DNA from: Trebonia sp036276115
Lineage (GTDB): Bacteria; Actinomycetota; Actinomycetes; Streptosporangiales; Streptosporangiaceae
NCBI GenBank assembly: GCA_036276115.1
Contig: DATBEM010000121.1
Span: 1-64,000, forward strand
Direction of reading: 5' to 3'
DNA length: 64,000 bases
Positions 59,063 through 64,000 of the stretch are shown here, piece after piece; position 1 is the stretch's first letter, and each line of letters opens with the position of its first letter. The position numbers and the translations under genes are program-made. Below the pieces are notes generated by a model. The model made no database searches and had not been told where the DNA came from. It was given only the letters and a program-made list of their open reading frames with translations.

Positions 59063-59689
59063 GTGAACGCAGGCCAGGCCCGGACCAGGCTCGCGCGCGA
59101 GGCGGTCCTCGACGCGGCGGCGGCGCTGTTCCTCGAGCGGGGCTATGCCGCGACGACGATGGACGCCGTCAGCGAGTCGTCGCGGGTCCCGCCGGCCACC
59201 GTCTACCGGCTGTTCTCCTCCAAGCTCGGCCTGCTGCGGACCCTGCTGGACCAGGCGCTGGCGCTGGAGGGGGCGCCGATGGAGTCAGGCGGGCACTCGC
59301 ACGCGGAGGTGGTGCTGGGCGAGGCCGACCCGCGGCGGACGCTCGCCCGGTTCGCGGCCGCGGCCCGGTCGGTGCTGTCCGGCGGGGCCGCGATGTACCA
59401 GATCCTGGCCAGTGCGGCGCCGTCCGACCCGCAGGCGGCCGCGCTGCTGGCGCGATACGGCCAGACCCGCGAGCGCAGCCAGGGGCTGGTGACCGCGGCC
59501 CTGGCCCGCCGGGGCGCGCTGCGGCCCGGCCTGACCGAGCGGGAGGCGGCCGACGTCGTCCACGCGATCGTCTCCCCCGAGGTCTACCGCCTCCTGGTCA
59601 TCAGCCGGGGCTGGACGCCCGGGCACTTCGAGCGATGGCTCGTCACCACTCTCACCAGCCAACTGCTCCCGGAAGGGGAACCGCAATGA
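59063..59689 (+). CDS. TetR-family regulator
   Basis: 208 aa. HTH region AAALFLERGYAATTMDAVSESSRVPPATVYRLFSSKLGLL over residues 20-59, then a helical ligand domain. It overlaps the nitroreductase-family gene (ATGA), so it likely controls that gene through the palindrome in its own promoter. Ligand unknown. Confidence 0.92.
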   Translation: MNAGQARTRLAREAVLDAAAALFLERGYAATTMDAVSESSRVPPATVYRLFSSKLGLLRTLLDQALALEGAPMESGGHSHAEVVLGEADPRRTLARFAAAARSVLSGGAAMYQILASAAPSDPQAAALLARYGQTRERSQGLVTAALARRGALRPGLTEREAADVVHAIVSPEVYRLLVISRGWTPGHFERWLVTTLTSQLLPEGEPQ

Positions 59690-60186
59690 CGGACAGCACC
59701 CACGACACGACGGCGGGCGGCACCAGGCCGGCCGCCGGCCAGGCCCAGACGATCCGCGGCCAGCGGGCCGCGAACGCGATCGTGCGCGCGCTCTTGCGGA
59801 CGCCCCTGGTCAGCCTGGGCGTCGGCCGCCGGCTCGTCATCATCAACGTCACCGGGCGCAAGTCCGGCCGCCAGTACTCGGTCCCGGTCGCCTACCTCCG
59901 CCACGAGGGGACCCTGCTAGTGGGCTCGCCGTTCGGCTGGGCGCGCAACCTGCGCACCGGTGAGCCGGTGGAGGTCATCTTGCTGGGCAAGCGGCGGCTG
60001 GCGGACGTGCAGGCGATCACCGACGAGGAGGGCGTGACCCGCGACTACGCGGTCATCTGCCGCCGCAACCGCCAGTTCGCGCAGCTCAACCACGTCACGA
60101 TCGGACCCGGGGGCGAGCCCGACCCGGGCGACCTGCACCAGGCCTGGGCCCACGGCGCGCGGGCGTTCCGGCTGACGCCGCGCTGA
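59686..60186 (+). CDS. Deazaflavin (F420)-dependent nitroreductase-family protein
   Basis: 166 aa of the Ddn/DUF385 family. VIINVTGRKSGRQYSVPVAYLRHEG and LLVGSPFGWARNLRTGEPVEV are the cofactor-binding hallmarks. The ATG overlaps the TetR stop. The pair resembles a small inducible detoxification unit for quinones or related compounds. Confidence 0.88.
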   Translation: MTDSTHDTTAGGTRPAAGQAQTIRGQRAANAIVRALLRTPLVSLGVGRRLVIINVTGRKSGRQYSVPVAYLRHEGTLLVGSPFGWARNLRTGEPVEVILLGKRRLADVQAITDEEGVTRDYAVICRRNRQFAQLNHVTIGPGGEPDPGDLHQAWAHGARAFRLTPR

Positions 60187-60393
60187 GCGGGCCTCCCGGC
60201 CGGCCCGCTAGCCCGGCAGGGGTCGGGGGCGCCGGCCGAGCGGATCTTGGCGGCCATGAACCGGTTGCGTTCCTGGGGCGTCATCGCGTCGGGAGTGCTC
60301 ACCCGCCCACCCTGCAAAGCCGCCCGCCCGGGGCCCGGGCGGCTGGCCGCGCGGGCGGCCCGAATGTCGGTGGGGGCCGCTAGCGTTAGCGTC

Positions 60394-61530
60394 ATGCCTC
60401 CGATTGAGACCACCCAGACAGTCGCGCCCGCGCCCGGGGAGCCGGCCGGCCCGCTCCTGCGGCCGCACGCCGAGCAGGTGTACGCCGCCGAGCTCGCCGC
60501 CCTCGCCCGGGCCGATGACCGGGCGCGGCCCCCGTCGTGGCGGATGTCGCCCCAGGCGGTGGTCACCTACCTGCTCGGCGGGGTGACCAGCGATGGCACC
60601 GTCATCACGCCCAAGTACGTCGGGCCCCGGCGGCTGATCGAGGTGGCGGTGGCGACGCTGGCGACCGACCGGGCGCTGCTGCTGCTCGGCGTGCCCGGCA
60701 CCGCCAAGACGTGGGTGTCGGAGCACCTGGCAGCGGCGGTCTCGGGCGACTCGACGCTCCTGGTCCAGGGCACCAGCGGCACCGCCGAGGAGGCCATCCG
60801 GTACGGGTGGAACTACGCGCGGCTGCTCGCCGAGGGGCCCTCGCGGGGGGCGCTGGTGCCCTCCCCCGTCATGACCGCGATGGCCGAGGGGCGCATCGCC
60901 CGGGTGGAGGAGCTGACCCGCATCCCCTCCGACGTCCAGGACGCGCTGATCACGATCTTGTCGGAGAAGACGCTGCCGGTGCCCGAGCTCGCCACCGAGG
61001 TCCAGGCGGCGAAGGGCTTCTCGGTCATCGCGACCGCCAACGACCGCGACCGCGGGGTCAACGACCTGTCCTCGGCGCTGCGGCGCCGGTTCAACACCGT
61101 GGTCCTCCCGCTCCCGGCGTCCGAGGACGAGGAGGTCGACATCGTCGCCCGCCGGGTCGAGCAGCTCGGCCACGCCCTGGAGCTGCCCGAGGTCCCGTCT
61201 GCGCTGGAGGAGATCCGCCGGGTGGTGACCGTGTTCCGCGAGCTGCGCTCGGGGATCACCGCCGACCAGCGGACCAAGCTCAAGTCCCCGAGCGGCACCA
61301 TGTCCCCGGCCGAGGCCATCTCGGTGGTGACGAACGGGATCGCGCTGGCCGCCCACTTCGGCGACGGGGTGCTGCGCCCGGCCGACGTGGCCGCCGGGAT
61401 CGTCGGCGCGGTGGTCAAGGACCCGGCCTCCGACGGCCCCGTCTGGGCGGAGTACCTGGAGGCGGTCGTCCGCGAGCGCCCCGGCTGGGGACCGTTCTAC
61501 CGGGCGTGCCGTGAGGTGAGCGGAACATGA
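60394..61530 (+). CDS. MoxR-type AAA ATPase
   Basis: 378 aa. Walker A GVPGTAKTW at 99-107, Walker B-like VEELTRIPSDVQDAL and sensor VIATANDRDRGVNDLSSALRRRF. These place it in the MoxR branch, usually a chaperone working with VWA proteins. It starts the operon with DUF5682, known to accompany MoxR and VWA genes in actinomycetes. The ATG at 60394 gives the usual length. Confidence 0.9.
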   Translation: MPPIETTQTVAPAPGEPAGPLLRPHAEQVYAAELAALARADDRARPPSWRMSPQAVVTYLLGGVTSDGTVITPKYVGPRRLIEVAVATLATDRALLLLGVPGTAKTWVSEHLAAAVSGDSTLLVQGTSGTAEEAIRYGWNYARLLAEGPSRGALVPSPVMTAMAEGRIARVEELTRIPSDVQDALITILSEKTLPVPELATEVQAAKGFSVIATANDRDRGVNDLSSALRRRFNTVVLPLPASEDEEVDIVARRVEQLGHALELPEVPSALEEIRRVVTVFRELRSGITADQRTKLKSPSGTMSPAEAISVVTNGIALAAHFGDGVLRPADVAAGIVGAVVKDPASDGPVWAEYLEAVVRERPGWGPFYRACREVSGT

Positions 61531-61622
61531 GCAACCCGGCCGCGGACCGGGGGGCACGGGGGGTCGCCCCCCGGGAGGCAGCGCGAGCGCGGCTGACGAG
61601 CGCCAGCGAGGAAGCCACGTGA
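61527..61622 (+). CDS. 31-codon ORF bridging MoxR and DUF5682
   Basis: The ATG overlaps the MoxR stop (ATGA) and its TGA overlaps the next GTG (GTGA), so the 88-bp gap is one coupled ORF. The peptide is Ala/Arg-rich (MSNPAADRGARGVAPREA, then ARARLTSASEEAT). No family is known. It may be only a translational bridge. Confidence 0.4.
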   Translation: MSNPAADRGARGVAPREAARARLTSASEEAT

Positions 61623-64000
61623 GCGAGCGGGTATCGGTGCTCGGGGTCCGGCATCACGGGCCGGGGTCGGCCCGGTCGGTCGTGGCCGAGCTGGACCGGA
61701 TCCGGCCAGGCACGGTGCTCATCGAGGGGCCCGCCGACGCCGACCCGCTGCTGGCGCTGGCGGGCGCGCCGGGCATGGCGCCGCCGGTGGCGCTGCTGGC
61801 CTACGCGCCCGAGGCGCCGAAGCTGTCGTCCTTCTGGCCCTACGCCGCGTTCTCGCCCGAATGGCAGGCGATGACGTGGGCGGCCCGCAACGGGGCGGTG
61901 GTGCGGTTCTGCGACCTGCCCGCCGCGAGCGTCCTCGCGCTGCGCGAGGCCGAGCGGCGCGACCGGGACGCCGGCGAGTACGACCGGGACGACCACGACC
62001 ACGACCACGAGTACGACCACGACGACCGGGACCAGGACGACCCGCGCGAGGGGACCGGCGGCGAGGCCGGGGCGGGGACCGCGCACGCAGGCGACGGCCC
62101 GGCCGACGGGGACTTCGCGGGCCAGCCGGAGTGGGACGAGCGGCTGTACTCGCTGGACCCGATCGGGGAGATGGCGGCGGCGGCCGGCTATGACGACCCC
62201 GAGCGCTGGTGGGATGACGTCATCGAGTCGCGGATGGACGGGCGCAGCCCCTTCGCCACCTTGACCGAGGCGATGGGGGAGCTGCGGGCGGCCGAGCAGG
62301 CGGTCGCGGAGCGGCACGGGGCCCGGGCGGGGACGAGCACGCTGCGCGAGCGGCGCCGCGAGGCGCACATGCGGCAGGTGCTGCGGGCGGCGCTGCGCGA
62401 GGGCGACGGGCCGGTCGCGGTGGTCTGCGGGGCGTGGCACGCCCCTGCCCTGGCCGGGCCGCTGCCGCCCGCCAGCAAGGACGCGGCCCTGCTGCGCGGC
62501 CTGCCGAAGCGGAAGGCGGCCCTCGCCTGGGTGCCGTGGACGCACTCGCGGCTGGCGGCCACCTCCGGCTACGGGGCGGGGGTCGCCTCCCCCGGCTGGT
62601 ACCACCACTTGTTCACCACCCCGGACCAGACGATCGAGCGCTGGATGACGCGCGTGGCCGCGGTGCTGCGCGCCCGTGACCTACCGGTCTCCTCGGCCCA
62701 CGTCATCGAGGCGGTCCGGCTGGCCCGCGCGCTGGCGGTGCTGCGCGGGCGGCCGCTGGCGGGCCTGGCCGAGGTGAGCGAGGCGACCCAGGCCGTCATG
62801 TGCGAGGGCAGCGAGGTGGCGGCGGCGTTCGTCACCCGCTACCTGGTGGTGGGCGAGCGGCTGGGCTCGGTCCCCGACGACGCGCCGCCAGTGCCGCTCG
62901 ACGCCGACCTGCGCACGCGGGCCCGCTCGCTGCGGCTGAAGATCGAGCCGCTGGAGAAGACGGTCGAGCTGGACCTGCGCGAGGGCGCGGGCCGGGCCAA
63001 GTCGGCGTTCTTGCACCAGCTGGCCGCGCTCGGCATCGGCTGGGGGGCGGTCGCCGACGACCGGGTGCAGGGCACCGGGACATGGCGCGAGACATGGGCA
63101 CTGTGCTGGCGCCCGGAGCTGGCGGTCGACATCATCGACGCCGCCGTGTGGGGCACCACCGTGGGGGCGGCCGCCACCGCGCGGCTGAGCGACCGGGCCA
63201 GCCACGCGACCGAGCTGGCGACCGTGACCGGCGCGGTCGAGCAGGCGCTGCTGGCCGACTTGCCCGGCGCCCTCGGCCCGGTGCTGCGGGCGCTGGACGC
63301 GCGGGCCGCGGCCGACTCCGACGTGGCCGACCTGATGGCGGCCGTGCCCGCCCTGGTGCGCTCGGTCCGCTACGGCAACGTGCGCGGCACCGACACCGCC
63401 TCGCTGGTGGCGGTGATCGAGGCGCTGACCGTCCGGGTCTGCGCCGGGCTGCCCGCGGCGGTGGGCGGCCTGGCGGACGAGGCGGCGCGGGCACTGCGGC
63501 CCGCGCTCGACGCGATGCACGCCGCCCTGGCGCTGTTCGCGCAGGGCGACCCGGGCGACCCGGGTGAGCAGGGCGGCCCGGGTGAGCAGGGCGCGGGCCA
63601 GCGGGACCGGGGCCGGGCGAGCCAGCGGCGCTGGATGGCGGTCCTCGGGCCGGTCGCGCAGCGGCGCGACGTGCACGGGCTGATCGCCGGGCGGGTGACC
63701 CGGCTGCTGGCCGACGCGGGCATCGTGGCGTGGCCGCAGGCGGCGCGGCGGCTGGCGGCGGCGCTGTCGGTCGGCGTGGCGGCGGCGGACAAGGCGGCCT
63801 GGGCGGAGGGCTTCCTGGCCGGCGGGGGGCTGCTGCTGGTGCACGACCGGGACCTGCTCGCCGTCCTCGACGGCTGGGTCGCCGGGCTGGACGAGGAAGA
63901 CTTCCTCGACGTGCTGCCGCTGCTGCGGCGGACGTTCGGCGAGTTCTCCCCGCCCGAGCGGGCATCGATCGCCGGGGCGGCCAGGCAACTCGGCCCGGGC
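61619..64000 (+). CDS. DUF5682-family protein, 3' end outside window
   Basis: 794 codons visible, running off the right edge. GVRHHGPGSARSVVAELDRIRPG at the start is the TraB/ChaN-like family N-terminus. PVAVVCGAWHAPAL and the later GTGTWRETWALCWRPELAV continue it. An Asp/His-rich insertion (YDRDDHDHDHEYDHDDRD, about residues 121-138) and a short GDPGDPGEQGGPGEQG repeat near residue 642 are unlike the core. GAGGAAG precedes the GTG. Partner of the MoxR ATPase; function unknown. Confidence 0.85.
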   Translation, partial: MSERVSVLGVRHHGPGSARSVVAELDRIRPGTVLIEGPADADPLLALAGAPGMAPPVALLAYAPEAPKLSSFWPYAAFSPEWQAMTWAARNGAVVRFCDLPAASVLALREAERRDRDAGEYDRDDHDHDHEYDHDDRDQDDPREGTGGEAGAGTAHAGDGPADGDFAGQPEWDERLYSLDPIGEMAAAAGYDDPERWWDDVIESRMDGRSPFATLTEAMGELRAAEQAVAERHGARAGTSTLRERRREAHMRQVLRAALREGDGPVAVVCGAWHAPALAGPLPPASKDAALLRGLPKRKAALAWVPWTHSRLAATSGYGAGVASPGWYHHLFTTPDQTIERWMTRVAAVLRARDLPVSSAHVIEAVRLARALAVLRGRPLAGLAEVSEATQAVMCEGSEVAAAFVTRYLVVGERLGSVPDDAPPVPLDADLRTRARSLRLKIEPLEKTVELDLREGAGRAKSAFLHQLAALGIGWGAVADDRVQGTGTWRETWALCWRPELAVDIIDAAVWGTTVGAAATARLSDRASHATELATVTGAVEQALLADLPGALGPVLRALDARAAADSDVADLMAAVPALVRSVRYGNVRGTDTASLVAVIEALTVRVCAGLPAAVGGLADEAARALRPALDAMHAALALFAQGDPGDPGEQGGPGEQGAGQRDRGRASQRRWMAVLGPVAQRRDVHGLIAGRVTRLLADAGIVAWPQAARRLAAALSVGVAAADKAAWAEGFLAGGGLLLVHDRDLLAVLDGWVAGLDEEDFLDVLPLLRRTFGEFSPPERASIAGAARQLGPG

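Noticed and set aside
60045..60302. Leftward small gene with GTG start and MTPQERNRFMAAKIRS segment
   Set aside because: The first 20 residues look protein-like, but the frame then runs into 140 bases opposite the F420-type gene and turns low complexity. There is no clear stop near the region that looks real. Left out of the features.
1..64000. tRNA genes, rRNA genes, insertion sequences, integrase genes or att sites
   Set aside because: None was recognised by eye on either strand. Weak or degenerate examples could be missed without a covariance or profile search.

Overview
The window is high-GC actinomycete DNA. Coding regions show strong third-position GC bias, many GTG starts and a TTG start, tight ATGA/GTGA gene overlaps, several promoters that look leaderless, and F420-type enzymes. 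I cannot name the genus. No tRNA, rRNA, transposase or CRISPR array was seen.

Layout. (1) 1-8.9 kb: the end of a cytochrome P450 and two large secreted glycosidases (GH31 and GH3). (2) 8.9-56 kb: one large aromatic polyketide biosynthetic locus. Its left arm reads leftward from about 28.4 to 11.8 kb. It holds a GNAT protein, a DUF2269-like membrane protein, an SDR, a TcmI cyclase, fused carboxyltransferase AccDA, BCCP, biotin carboxylase, ACP, a fused aromatase/cyclase-cupin, KS-alpha, KS-beta (CLF), an ABM protein, a DUF1772-like membrane protein, NmrA-like reductases, a thiamine-dependent E1 alpha/beta pair, SnoaL and an FAD enzyme. The centre reads rightward from 28.5 to 39 kb. It holds a KS-ACP-ACP protein without an AT, followed by a complete beta-branching (HMG-synthase) cassette: donor ACP, Cys-to-Ser KS decarboxylase, HCS, ECH1 and ECH2. 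A trans-AT, an MDR reductase and a secreted PQQ-type beta-propeller follow. At 40-44.5 kb are a DrrAB-like exporter, a two-component system and a TetR regulator. At 45-56 kb two divergent operons carry tailoring enzymes: SchA/CurD, SDRs, an LLM enzyme, an amidohydrolase, cupin, SnoaL, a beta-hydroxyacid dehydrogenase, an RCC1-repeat protein, a methyltransferase fold, MDR and hemerythrin. (3) 56-64 kb: a GH27 galactosidase, a stand-alone EF-Tu domain III, a LURP-one protein, a TetR/nitroreductase pair, and the start of a MoxR/DUF5682 operon that runs off the window.

How it may work together (inference). Acetyl-CoA carboxylase supplies malonyl units. The KS-ACP-ACP protein, trans-AT and HMG-synthase cassette could build a beta-branched acyl unit of the 3-methylcrotonyl or isovaleryl type from acetate alone. 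This unit may prime the type II KS/CLF/ACP. TcmN-like, cupin, TcmI, SchA/CurD and SnoaL proteins then fold and oxidise an aromatic product, plausibly of the pentangular type. DrrAB exports it and the beta-propeller may act on it outside the membrane.

Five operon promoters in this locus share CTCACGAC (or a close variant) exactly 19 bases before a -10-like hexamer, which suggests common control. In three of them the hexamer lies 6-7 bases from the ATG, consistent with leaderless mRNA.
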